The notes under the pieces: generated by a model
The model's database searches: none
What the model was told of the DNA's origin: nothing
Seen by the model: the letters and a program-made list of their open reading frames with translations, nothing else
In this document: one piece after another, positions 1 to 6,286 of the stretch
How the letters are laid out: every line of letters starts with the position of its first letter
Numbering within the stretch: the first letter of the stretch is position 1
DNA from: DATEEW01 sp035273665
Lineage (GTDB): Bacteria; Pseudomonadota; Gammaproteobacteria; Burkholderiales; SG8-39
NCBI GenBank assembly: GCA_035273665.1
Contig: DATEOW010000069.1
Location: 1-6,758 of the forward strand
Direction: 5' to 3'
DNA length: 6,758 nt
Program-made: the position numbers and the translations under genes

Positions 1-1
1 C

Positions 2-157
2 GGCAGCAGCAGCGGCAGCAGCAGTGGCCGCAGCAAGAGCGGCAGCAGCAGCCAAGGTAGTCAAAGCAGCGGCAGCCGTAAGCAACAAAGCCAAGGTGGT
101 AGCGGCAGCAGTAGCAGCGGCAGCAGCAGCAAAAGCAGCCGAAAGCAACAAGGCTGA
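2..157 (+). CDS. C-terminal Ser/Gly-rich tail of an upstream protein (5' end outside the window)
   Basis: The frame starting at base 2 is open for 51 residues and ends at TGA 155-157. About half the residues are Ser, and most of the rest are Gly, Gln, Lys and Arg. The motif SRKQQ occurs twice (residues 25-29 and 46-50), the second time one residue before the stop. This frame was chosen over the Ala-rich frame one base later for two reasons: its third codon positions are mostly C, as expected in a GC-rich genome, and it stops 17 bases before a strong terminator, whereas the Ala-rich frame reads through that hairpin. The tail is surely disordered and hydrophilic. Such tails occur on small stress-related proteins and on nucleic-acid-binding proteins, but the folded part is not in the window, so no function can be given. 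That it is coding is likely; its identity is unknown. Confidence 0.6.
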   Translation, partial: GSSSGSSSGRSKSGSSSQGSQSSGSRKQQSQGGSGSSSSGSSSKSSRKQQG

Positions 158-174
158 TCATCGCGGCAACCCGA

Positions 175-205
175 GGCCGGGCCACGCCCGGCCAGCTTTT
201 TTTTT
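175..205 (+). terminator. Rho-independent terminator of the upstream gene
   Basis: A perfect 8-bp G/C-only stem, GGCCGGGC (175-182) with GCCCGGCC (186-193), closes a CAC loop. AGC and then nine consecutive T (197-205) follow. It lies 17 bases after the stop of the Ser/Gly-rich reading frame and only 10 bases before the Shine-Dalgarno of the next gene, so it could also act as an attenuator for that gene. Confidence 0.92.
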
Positions 206-215
206 AATACCCAAA

Positions 216-220
216 TGAGG
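216..220 (+). promoter_or_regulatory. Ribosome binding site deciding the SDR start
   Basis: TGAGG lies 6 bases before ATG 227. It overlaps the in-frame ATG at 215, which itself follows a T run and has no Shine-Dalgarno. This favours 227 as the start. Confidence 0.65.
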
Positions 221-226
221 TTCACC

Positions 227-1126
227 ATGGGTGCGAAACTAAAACCGATCCAAGAACAAGTAGTCGTAGTAACCGGCGCCTCCAGCGGCATCGGTCTCGC
301 CACGGTTGAACGCGCGGTCGAGTGCGGCGCGAAGGTCGTACTGGCGGCCCGCAGCGAGGACACGCTGGAAGAGATTGTCGATTACATCAACCTGAACGGC
401 GGCGACGCTATTTTCGTGCCCTGCGATGTGGGCGACCGCGAACAGATCGAGGCTGTTGCACAAGCGGCCCTCGACCACTTCGGCCGCATCGATACCTGGG
501 TCAACAACGCCGGCGTCGCGATTTACGGGCGCCTCGAAGAAGTGTCCGAAGAGGACAGCCGTCGTTTATTCGATACGAATTTCTGGGGCGTGGTGAACGG
601 TTCGCTAATCGCGCTGGAACATTTACGCGCGGGCGGCGGCGGTGCGCTCATCAATGTCGGCAGTGAAGTGTCGGACGCTTTCATCCCCCTGCAGGGGATG
701 TATTCCGCGTCCAAGCATGCCGTTAAAGGTTTTACCGATGCCTTGCGTGTTGAGGTGGAAGAGTTGGACAAAGCGCCGATTTCGATCACCTTGATTCAAC
801 CGACCGCGGTGAACACACCTTATCCCCAGCACGCGAAGAATTATCTGGACCGCGAACCGAAGCTGCCTTCTCCGCAAATCGACCCCCATGATGTGGCCGA
901 TGCGATTCTCGATGCGGCCTCAGATGGCGGACGGGATGTGAAGGTCGGGAGCATGGCGCATATGAATACCTTTATGGCGAAGATGATCCCCGGTCTGGCG
1001 GATAAGATGTCGGCCAAGATGGAGAAACGCCAGCAGGAAGACAATCCGCCTCGTCGCGATCCGGACGGCGCGCTGTATCGGCCCTCAGGTGGGGGAAAGA
1101 TCTACGGTCACGCGCCCGGCGTGTAA
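227..1126 (+). CDS. Short-chain dehydrogenase/reductase (SDR), classical type, probably NADP(H)-dependent
   Basis: This 299-residue cytoplasmic oxidoreductase has a Rossmann fold and the complete classical SDR signature: cofactor motif TGASSGIG (16-23), NNAG (93-96), and the catalytic residues Asn118, Ser146, Tyr159 and Lys163 (YSASK). The basic residue Arg42 at the end of the second strand (LAAR) suggests a preference for NADP(H). The first ~240 residues are the SDR core. The remainder is an extension with a Met-rich, amphipathic stretch (about 241-264) and a Gly/Pro-rich end (ALYRPSGGGK). Long C-terminal tails of this kind occur in an SDR subgroup common in soil and plant-associated bacteria, whose substrate is generally not known. 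An in-frame ATG lies 12 bases upstream, but ATG 227 has the better ribosome site. The gene begins 21 bases after a terminator T run, so its promoter must lie within or before the upstream gene. It converges on the sensor kinase gene with 19 bases between stops. The family is certain; the substrate is not. Confidence 0.95.
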   Translation: MGAKLKPIQEQVVVVTGASSGIGLATVERAVECGAKVVLAARSEDTLEEIVDYINLNGGDAIFVPCDVGDREQIEAVAQAALDHFGRIDTWVNNAGVAIYGRLEEVSEEDSRRLFDTNFWGVVNGSLIALEHLRAGGGGALINVGSEVSDAFIPLQGMYSASKHAVKGFTDALRVEVEELDKAPISITLIQPTAVNTPYPQHAKNYLDREPKLPSPQIDPHDVADAILDAASDGGRDVKVGSMAHMNTFMAKMIPGLADKMSAKMEKRQQEDNPPRRDPDGALYRPSGGGKIYGHAPGV

Positions 1127-1145
1127 TGACGCATTGGCCAAGCGG

Positions 1146-3356
1146 TTAGCCGAGCTGCCGCAAGGCGGCCTCTAGCTCATCGGCACTGATGGGCTTCGTG
1201 AGATGTATATCGAAACCGGCAGCCTGTGCGCGCTGCCGGTCTTCGTTTTGGCCGTAACCGGTCAGCGCAATCAGGGCAATCCCTTTCGTCGCGGCGTTCG
1301 CCCGGAGACGCCGCGCGACTTCATAGCCGTCGATGCCGGGCAAGCCGATGTCCACAATGGCCAGATCGGGCCGCGTCTTCATTGCTTCCTCGTAACCCGC
1401 AAGACCGTCCGCCGCTTCCACCACTTCATGACCGGCGGTGCGCAAAATCAGCCCCAACATGCTGCGGCTATCTTCGTGATCGTCGATCACCAAAACGCGC
1501 CGCGACGCGGTGTGTTGCACCTGTTCTTCTCTCGCATCGATGTGGGCGGCCGCTGAAGCGCAAGGTAGATGCACGGCAAAGCGGCTGCCCTGACCTTCGC
1601 CGCCACTTTCGGCAGAGACCGTCCCGCCATGCAAATTGACGAGGCGACGCACGAGCGCAAGCCCGAGCCCCAGACCGCCCATCGAGCGTTCGATCGACGC
1701 CTTACCTTGTACGAAGACTTCAAAAATATTCGGCATCAGCTCCGGATGGATGCCGATGCCGGTATCTCGGATCGACAATTCAGCCATGCACGGCAATTCG
1801 TGGCCGAGCGGTTTGACGACGATTTCGATGCTACCGCCTTCGGGCGTGTATTTGGCGGCGTTGACCAACAGATTGCTGATGATTTGATCGAGCCGCGTCT
1901 GATCGGCCGATATGATCACCGGCTCGACGTTCACTGAAATGCGATGGCGTCCCAGCGTGCCCGCTGCTTCGAGCGTTTTGAGGCAACGCATCGTGGCGTC
2001 GGCAAGATCGATCGGCTGTCGATCGAGCATGATCTTGCCGCTCATGACGCGGCTCAAGTCGAGCAGGTCATCGACAATGCGCCCGAGGTGTTTGCTCTGT
2101 CGGGAGACGACTTGCCGTGCTTGCGCGGATTGTTCGCTATCCGGCTTGGCGAGTTCCAATACCATCGATGCGCCGCTGATCGCGCTGAGCGGATTACGTA
2201 ATTCGTGGCCAAGCATAGCGAGGAATTGATCCTTCGCCGCATTCTGATCTTCCGCTTCTTTGCGGGCCGCTTGCTCGCTGATCAGTAGCTCGGTCCGGGC
2301 TGCTTCGGCCTCCGCACGCGCGTTGATCTGTTGAATCAAAAGCGCGCCCGCGTTACGAAGCGCTTTGTCCAGTTCGTCGAGTTCCGTAATCCCGCAGACC
2401 CGCGGCTCCGGTATGCGGCCCTCGCCCAGCTCAACGGCCGCTTCACGCGCACACAACACCGCCCGCGCGATACGACGACCGAAGAAAACCGCCGCCATGC
2501 CCGCCGCCACGAAAACGATAAACAGACCCATCGCCATACTCGCGACCGCGCCCCGCGTAGGCGCTTCAATGGACTCAAGCGGCACGCCGATCGCGATTGT
2601 CCAACCCGCCCGTTCTGAATGTGTAAACGCGTCGTAGATCGGTATACCTTCGCGACTTCGATGCACAAAAGCGCCCGACGCGCTTTGTTGCGCTGCCTCG
2701 TGCGTTATTTTTGCGTAGGTCCCCACGAACTCTTCTTGCCGGTGATTCCGTGCGATGGTCATGCCTTTGCGGTCGAAGATGCCGACGATCCAATCCGGGG
2801 GCAAATTAAAATCCGCGACGATTTTCTGGAAGTGATCACTATAGAAAGCCTGCGTTGCGACGAAACGTCTGCCGTCATCAGCGGGTACGGGCACATCGAC
2901 GGTGACGGTATGTTTGCCGCTCGTGGTCCCGACAAAAAGGTCGGAGACGCCGCTTTTTTGAGTCTCGATGATTTCGGTGATCCGTTCCGGGTTCGCCCGA
3001 CGGTCGAGCGGTCGGCTGCCGAAGGGGATGAGTGTATTCACCATTTGCTGCCCGTCCTGATCGAAGAGCAATACCGCGTTGCTCTCGCGGATGCGGGCCG
3101 CCAAGCCCATCTCGTGCAGCGCTTCCCAGTTGCGATTTTCAATATGGATGGATCTCGCCCAAACTTTCAGCGCCGCTTCGGCAGCGCCCAGTTCTTGATC
3201 GATGGCCAGGGCGATCGCCTGCACGGCATCTTGCACGCGCTGTTCTGCGAGCTGGCGCTCGGCTTTCAGTACGAGATAGAGGGTGAGCGCGGTTGAAGCA
3301 ATCGCCGGAACGATGATCGCCAGCGACATCAACAAAAGGTGGGCGCGGATTTTCAA
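1146..3356 (-). CDS. Membrane-bound hybrid sensor histidine kinase with C-terminal receiver domain
   Basis: This 736-residue protein has, in order: transmembrane helix 1 (about 6-30); a periplasmic sensor of double-Cache type (about 35-265, with the typical LLFDQDGQQMVNT segment at 96-108); transmembrane helix 2 (about 271-293); a HAMP-like linker (294-345); a coiled coil (to about 375); HisKA with H-box GHELRNPL and phospho-acceptor His384; HATPase with N-box (NLLVNA, Asn499), DTGIG (531-535) and GLGLG (561-565); and a receiver domain with acidic pair Asp625/Asp626, phospho-acceptor Asp669, Thr699 and Lys721. All catalytic positions are present, so it should autophosphorylate and pass the phosphate to its own receiver. 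There is no output domain and no response regulator or Hpt gene nearby, so its partner is encoded elsewhere. The start is TTG 3356, because no ATG lies between the upstream in-frame stop and residue 10. No Shine-Dalgarno precedes it, so translation may be weak or the start may be residue 10. The ligand is unknown. Confidence 0.95.
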   Translation of the reverse strand: MKIRAHLLLMSLAIIVPAIASTALTLYLVLKAERQLAEQRVQDAVQAIALAIDQELGAAEAALKVWARSIHIENRNWEALHEMGLAARIRESNAVLLFDQDGQQMVNTLIPFGSRPLDRRANPERITEIIETQKSGVSDLFVGTTSGKHTVTVDVPVPADDGRRFVATQAFYSDHFQKIVADFNLPPDWIVGIFDRKGMTIARNHRQEEFVGTYAKITHEAAQQSASGAFVHRSREGIPIYDAFTHSERAGWTIAIGVPLESIEAPTRGAVASMAMGLFIVFVAAGMAAVFFGRRIARAVLCAREAAVELGEGRIPEPRVCGITELDELDKALRNAGALLIQQINARAEAEAARTELLISEQAARKEAEDQNAAKDQFLAMLGHELRNPLSAISGASMVLELAKPDSEQSAQARQVVSRQSKHLGRIVDDLLDLSRVMSGKIMLDRQPIDLADATMRCLKTLEAAGTLGRHRISVNVEPVIISADQTRLDQIISNLLVNAAKYTPEGGSIEIVVKPLGHELPCMAELSIRDTGIGIHPELMPNIFEVFVQGKASIERSMGGLGLGLALVRRLVNLHGGTVSAESGGEGQGSRFAVHLPCASAAAHIDAREEQVQHTASRRVLVIDDHEDSRSMLGLILRTAGHEVVEAADGLAGYEEAMKTRPDLAIVDIGLPGIDGYEVARRLRANAATKGIALIALTGYGQNEDRQRAQAAGFDIHLTKPISADELEAALRQLG

Positions 3357-3492
3357 GACGGAGGTTTGCGTAGCGGTAGGCGGTTGATTCTAACGTGGCT
3401 ACGCGCGCTGAACGATTCAAAGCGCGTGCTTTTGCAGCGCCGGAAAAAATTTCCGCTCTTCATGTGCCGGTAAAGGAAATGTCTACCGTGTT

Positions 3493-3819
3493 TTATCGTT
3501 TCAGTCCGCGCACTGTGCTTTCGATGCGGTCGAGCGCTTTGGCAACCACCCAGGAATACTGCGCCAGCATCGCCGCTCCGAGCAACATGAAGAGAAGGCC
3601 TGGTCCCGGTGCTGCCAACATCAAGACCCCCGCGAGGAAGAGCACGGCGCCGGCAAAGAGTGACAGGGATTTCTTCAACGTGGAGTGCTCGCTTTCCCGG
3701 CGCTTGCAGTAGAAGTCCGCGAAGCGGCTACCGGGGCGGCCTTGCTTGAGTTCCCGCCAACCATCGCGCAATCGGTACCACGCGCTTTTTGGGTGGAAAG
3801 ATTCGGGCGAAGAGGACAT
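3493..3819 (-). CDS. Small two-helix membrane protein, PGPGW family (putative)
   Basis: This 108-residue protein has a basic, hydrophilic N-terminal half (residues 1-50, with Trp14, Trp21 and a RFADFY patch), then a transmembrane helix (about 52-69), the turn motif PGPG (71-74), a second hydrophobic helix (75-90), and a short charged tail. A PGPG turn between two helices is the hallmark of the small PGPGW family of putative transmembrane proteins, whose function is not known. The family's following Trp is replaced by Leu here (PGPGLLF). The frame extends to a TTG at 3855, but neither start has a convincing ribosome site. ATG 3819 is preferred as the only ATG, giving a length usual for the family. 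The gene lies 136 bases upstream of the sensor kinase on the same strand with no clear terminator between them, so the two may be co-transcribed. It is divergent from the hemerythrin gene across a shared intergenic region. Confidence 0.75.
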   Translation of the reverse strand: MSSSPESFHPKSAWYRLRDGWRELKQGRPGSRFADFYCKRRESEHSTLKKSLSLFAGAVLFLAGVLMLAAPGPGLLFMLLGAAMLAQYSWVVAKALDRIESTVRGLKR

Positions 3820-3868
3820 GGTTTCACTGCTGCACCCGCCGTACCTGTCGGACAAAAAGCGACGCCCC

Positions 3869-3889
3869 TAACATTCGCAGCGAATGTTA
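3869..3889. repeat. Perfect 21-bp palindrome, candidate operator
   Basis: The half-sites TAACATTCGC (3869-3878) and GCGAATGTTA (3880-3889) are exact reverse complements around a single central A. The element lies in the divergent intergenic region, 49 bases before the PGPGW start and 67 bases before the hemerythrin start. It is followed by the A/T-rich stretch TTAAATAAA (3887-3895). The one-base centre makes an RNA hairpin or terminator unlikely and fits a site bound by a dimeric regulator. It does not match any operator consensus I can name with confidence. Confidence 0.6.
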
Positions 3890-3943
3890 AATAAAGGTGT
3901 TCGCGCGGTATGGCCCTTGCTCTCCATGGATACGATCCACCAG

Positions 3944-3950
3944 AAAGGAG
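3944..3950 (+). promoter_or_regulatory. Ribosome binding site deciding the hemerythrin start
   Basis: AAAGGAG lies 6 bases upstream of ATG 3957. This near-consensus site rules out the in-frame GTG at 3897, which has no Shine-Dalgarno sequence. Confidence 0.9.
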
Positions 3951-3956
3951 CCAACC

Positions 3957-4532
3957 ATGGCCTCAAGCAAAAGCGGTAAAGCAAATCCGGACGCCATCGA
4001 TCTGTTGATGGAGGACCACGCCAAGGTCAGGAAACTGTTCAAGTCCTTCGAGAAGATCAAAGACGGCGACGATGAAGAAGCCCTGGAAGAAATCGTCACC
4101 ACCGCCTGTACGGAGTTGTTCATCCACAGCATGCTGGAAAAGGAAATCTTCTATCCAGCGATTCGGGCGCAGGATGACGAAGAACTGAACGAGTTGTTGG
4201 CCGAGGCGGAAGTCGAACACGAGAGCGTCGATACGCTCGTCGAAAAACTCTCCACCGTGCAACTCGAAGACGAAATGTACAAAGCCAATTTCACCGTCTT
4301 GGCCGAGTACGTCGAACATCACGTCAAGGAAGAAGAAGACGAGATGTTCCCGAAGGTTCGCAAACTGAAAGACCTGGATCTCGATCAGCTTGCCGAAGAG
4401 ATGAAGGCCCGCAAGGAAGAAATGATGAGCGAAATCATGGCGACCGAGGGCGAACAAGACGAAGAAGAAATGGCGCAGCCGGTCGGCGGCAAAGGCAAAT
4501 CCAAAGGCTCCGGCGCGGGCGCGGATCGTTAA
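3957..4532 (+). CDS. Hemerythrin-like (HHE) domain protein
   Basis: This soluble four-helix-bundle protein of 191 residues is predicted to bind a non-heme diiron centre. The ligand pattern is complete: His21 (MEDHAKV), His57 with Glu61 (HSMLE), His88 (EHESV) and His122 with Glu126 (HVKEE). A second His (121) sits beside the fourth ligand. No signal peptide or membrane segment is visible. The bundle ends near residue 150. It is followed by a strongly charged helix rich in Glu, Lys and Met (about 145-175) and a flexible Gly/Lys/Ser tail (GGKGKSKGSGAG), so the protein is overall very acidic. Family members bind O2, NO or related species, or buffer iron. Which applies here cannot be read from the sequence, and the cysteine-containing N-terminal domain of YtfE/ScdA-type iron-sulfur repair proteins is absent. 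It has its own strong ribosome site, a palindrome upstream and a terminator directly downstream, so it is probably monocistronic. Confidence 0.93.
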   Translation: MASSKSGKANPDAIDLLMEDHAKVRKLFKSFEKIKDGDDEEALEEIVTTACTELFIHSMLEKEIFYPAIRAQDDEELNELLAEAEVEHESVDTLVEKLSTVQLEDEMYKANFTVLAEYVEHHVKEEEDEMFPKVRKLKDLDLDQLAEEMKARKEEMMSEIMATEGEQDEEEMAQPVGGKGKSKGSGAGADR

Positions 4533-4551
4533 GCGCCGTCGGCTTTAGCCC

Positions 4552-4585
4552 AATAAAAAAGTCCGCTCGTGCGGGCTTTTTTATT
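4552..4585. terminator. Bidirectional Rho-independent terminator
   Basis: The arms AATAAAAAAGTCCGC (4552-4566) and GCGGGCTTTTTTATT (4571-4585) form a 15-bp stem with one G-U pair around the loop TCGT. Poly-A on one side and poly-T on the other let it end transcripts from both directions. It lies between the stops of the hemerythrin gene (4532) and the convergent nucleotidyltransferase-like gene (4597). Confidence 0.93.
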
Positions 4586-4596
4586 GTGTGCGATGT

Positions 4597-5394
4597 TCAG
4601 CCGCCGTTATCGTGCGGCTCGATCGCCGCGGTCCAGTTCGCGATGTCCTTGGCGCTCATCATGCCGTAAGGAAAGAGCCGCCCGTCCTCGTAACCTTGAG
4701 CCATATCGCCCAGATACTGCTCGCGCGAGAGCAGCGTGCCGTTACAAAGATTCTGGGTGGCAGCCGGTTTTTCTTGGCGAAGTTTGTACCACAGGCGGTC
4801 CAGTACCCACTCCGGAATCAAGTCGCGCTCATCCGGGTAGATGAAGCCGAAGAGCAAAAGATGACTGAAGAGTACGCGCCAGTGCGTGCCGAAACGCTGC
4901 AAAAGGCGATGCCAGTCCAGCTCCATCGCGCGCGCTTTGATGAGATGGGCGACGTCCGCACCGTCATAACGCTCGCGTTCCATGATGAAGGCCTTGGACC
5001 AAATCATTTCCTCAGCCGGTAGTAATGACACGGGTACGCCGAGTACTACACCTTGTGTTGCGTACTCGAACCACACGTCGTCCACTTCCGCGATCCCGTT
5101 GCCTGAACTAAAGATCAAGTCCACATGCGTGTCTCCCTGCCTCACTTTCGCGAGCCAATGCGGGAAGACCAGGTCGACTTCGTAGCCTTCTTTCTTAAGC
5201 GCTTGGGCAATGCGCTGGTAATTGCGCCGATCTAGAAAGAGATCGAGGTCGCGCGTCTCACGGGGGAAGTCGACGTAGCAATTGAACGCATAAGTGCCGC
5301 CCACGAGGAAGGGCAGACGCGCCGCGGTCAGTGTCTTGAGGAGCTGCGCATAAAAATGGCGCTCATCGGTCACATACTTTTCTGCGGGAATCAT
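4597..5394 (-). CDS. Nucleotidyltransferase-superfamily protein of unknown substrate
   Basis: This is a 265-residue soluble protein. The N-terminal third has the polymerase-beta-like nucleotidyltransferase signature: GG (32-33, in FLVGGTYAF), the metal-binding pair Asp49/Asp51 (TRDLDLF) and a third carboxylate, Asp92 (HVDLIFSSGNG). Then come a conserved stretch with Lys134 and Asp144/Asp147 (IWSKAF, RYDGADVAHL), as in minimal nucleotidyltransferases and AbiEii-like proteins, and an aromatic-rich C-terminal part (HWRVLFSHLLLFGF) that I take to be family-specific. All expected catalytic carboxylates are present, so it is probably an active NMP- or nucleotide-transferring enzyme, but the acceptor (RNA, protein or small molecule) is unknown. 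ATG 5394 was chosen over TTG 5400 because AAAGAG (5401-5406) is correctly spaced only for the ATG. It is transcribed divergently from the phosphoesterase gene. There is no antitoxin-like small gene beside it. Confidence 0.85.
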   Translation of the reverse strand: MIPAEKYVTDERHFYAQLLKTLTAARLPFLVGGTYAFNCYVDFPRETRDLDLFLDRRNYQRIAQALKKEGYEVDLVFPHWLAKVRQGDTHVDLIFSSGNGIAEVDDVWFEYATQGVVLGVPVSLLPAEEMIWSKAFIMERERYDGADVAHLIKARAMELDWHRLLQRFGTHWRVLFSHLLLFGFIYPDERDLIPEWVLDRLWYKLRQEKPAATQNLCNGTLLSREQYLGDMAQGYEDGRLFPYGMMSAKDIANWTAAIEPHDNGG

Positions 5395-5400
5395 GTGCAA

Positions 5401-5406
5401 CTCTTT
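5401..5406 (-). promoter_or_regulatory. Ribosome binding site of the nucleotidyltransferase-like gene
   Basis: On the minus strand, AAAGAG lies 6 bases before ATG 5394. It abuts the alternative TTG at 5400, leaving no spacer for that codon. Confidence 0.5.
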
Positions 5407-5519
5407 GCTTTAAGTGCTTCAAGGGTAAGGACCTCTTCGCAAGGCTTGTGCCGGTGTAAGTGTTTGGCTGAGGCGCTCGCCTAGCGGGCCCGTTAGCTGC
5501 ACCCGCTGTTGTAGGACTG

Positions 5520-5525
5520 AAGGAG
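5520..5525 (+). promoter_or_regulatory. Ribosome binding site supporting a GTG start
   Basis: AAGGAG is followed by a short 4-base spacer and GTG 5530. No ATG lies near enough to compete before the first conserved strand (IRFAAIGDLH), which fixes the GTG as the start. Confidence 0.8.
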
Positions 5526-5529
5526 AGCT

Positions 5530-6279
5530 GTGGATTCCAAAACCATCCGTTTCGCCGCCATCGGCGATCTACATTGCACGCGCGAGTCGGCCGGCAGCCT
5601 GCGCGCCTTGTTTGCACAAGCCGCCGAGCAAGCCGATGCCTTGCTCTTGTGCGGTGATTTGACCGACTACGGTTTGGAAGACGAAGCGCGCGTGCTCGCA
5701 AATGAACTTGCCGCAGTCGGTTCGATCCCAGTGGTGGCCGTACTCGGCAATCATGACTATGAAACCGGGACGCCCGATCTCGTACGACGCATCCTGATGG
5801 AAGTCGGCGTCAAGGTGCTCGATGGTGAAGCCTGTGAAGTGCATGGGGTGGGCATCGCCGGCGTAAAAGGTTTCGCAGGCGGCTATGGCAGAGGCGCGCT
5901 CGGTCCTTGGGGCGAAGCGGCCATCAAACAATTCGTCAATGAAGCTTTGCAAGAAGCGCTCAAGTTGGAAACGGCGCTAGCGAAACTCCGCACGCCTCGC
6001 CGCATCGCCTTGCTGCATTACTCGCCGATCGAAGGCACTGTCAAAGGCGAGCCGCCGGAGATCTACGCCTTCCTCGGCACGAGCCGTCTCGAAGATCCGC
6101 TTATTCGATATCCGGTCGATGCGGTTTTTCATGGGCACGCGCATCGCGGTTCGCTGCAAGGCGAAACGGTGAACAAGATTCCCGTCTACAACGTCGCAAA
6201 GCCTTTACTCGAACGCAGCTTCCCCGATCGACCGGCTTTTCGGATTGTCGAGTTGCCGCGCGAAACAGCACCTGCGTAG
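5530..6279 (+). CDS. Calcineurin-like metallophosphoesterase
   Basis: This 249-residue soluble dimetal phosphoesterase has all family motifs in order: GDLH (12-15), GDLTD (42-46), GNHD (73-76), a metal-binding His163 (LLHYSP) and GHAH (202-205). A glycine-rich insert, VKGFAGGYGRGALGPWGE (112-129), follows the third motif and precedes an Ala/Glu/Leu-rich helix (about 130-153). The insert looks characteristic of a subfamily and may shape the substrate pocket. No signal peptide or membrane helix is seen, so it should act in the cytoplasm. The substrate cannot be inferred: members of this superfamily cleave phosphomonoesters, phosphodiesters (including cyclic nucleotides and nucleic acids) and nucleotide anhydrides. 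The gene starts at GTG and is divergent from the nucleotidyltransferase-like gene across 135 bases, an arrangement suggesting shared regulation and possibly opposing activities. It converges on exonuclease III with 37 bases between stops. Confidence 0.92.
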   Translation: MDSKTIRFAAIGDLHCTRESAGSLRALFAQAAEQADALLLCGDLTDYGLEDEARVLANELAAVGSIPVVAVLGNHDYETGTPDLVRRILMEVGVKVLDGEACEVHGVGIAGVKGFAGGYGRGALGPWGEAAIKQFVNEALQEALKLETALAKLRTPRRIALLHYSPIEGTVKGEPPEIYAFLGTSRLEDPLIRYPVDAVFHGHAHRGSLQGETVNKIPVYNVAKPLLERSFPDRPAFRIVELPRETAPA

Positions 6280-6286
6280 CCCGTGC

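Noticed and set aside
24..218. Ala-rich plus-strand frame (AAARAAAAAK) at the left end
   Set aside because: It reads through the terminator hairpin, and its third positions are mostly A, unlike the rest of the window. The overlapping Ser/Gly frame ends properly before the terminator.
1127..1170. Possible terminator between the convergent SDR and kinase genes
   Set aside because: The only stem (GCCGC with GCGGC, 1157-1169) lies inside the kinase coding end and has no T run on either strand.
2619..3296. 225-residue plus-strand open frame opposite the sensor kinase
   Set aside because: It lies wholly antisense to the well-supported kinase gene, has no ribosome site or family motif, and is explained by GC-biased codon use.
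3357..3492. Promoter or terminator between the PGPGW and kinase genes
   Set aside because: A TAGAAT -10-like hexamer exists on the minus strand (3387-3392), but no -35 element lies at acceptable spacing. The small inverted repeats at 3419-3432 and 3441-3455 have no T run after them.
3897..3956. Upstream GTG extension of the hemerythrin gene
   Set aside because: GTG 3897 has no ribosome site, while ATG 3957 has a near-perfect one.
3963..4457. 164-residue minus-strand open frame opposite the hemerythrin gene
   Set aside because: It is Phe/His/Leu-rich, the mirror of the Glu/Lys-rich hemerythrin codons, and has no start signals.
5481..5496. Quasi-palindrome CTAGCGGGCCCGTTAG between the divergent nucleotidyltransferase and phosphoesterase genes
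   Set aside because: Seven of eight pairs match. An inverted repeat of this quality is expected by chance a few times in a window of this size, so it is not reported as an operator.
4597..6279. Classical toxin-antitoxin or abortive-infection locus
   Set aside because: No small antitoxin-like or HEPN gene is present, both proteins look like housekeeping-sized enzymes, and the surrounding genes show no defence or mobile-element context.
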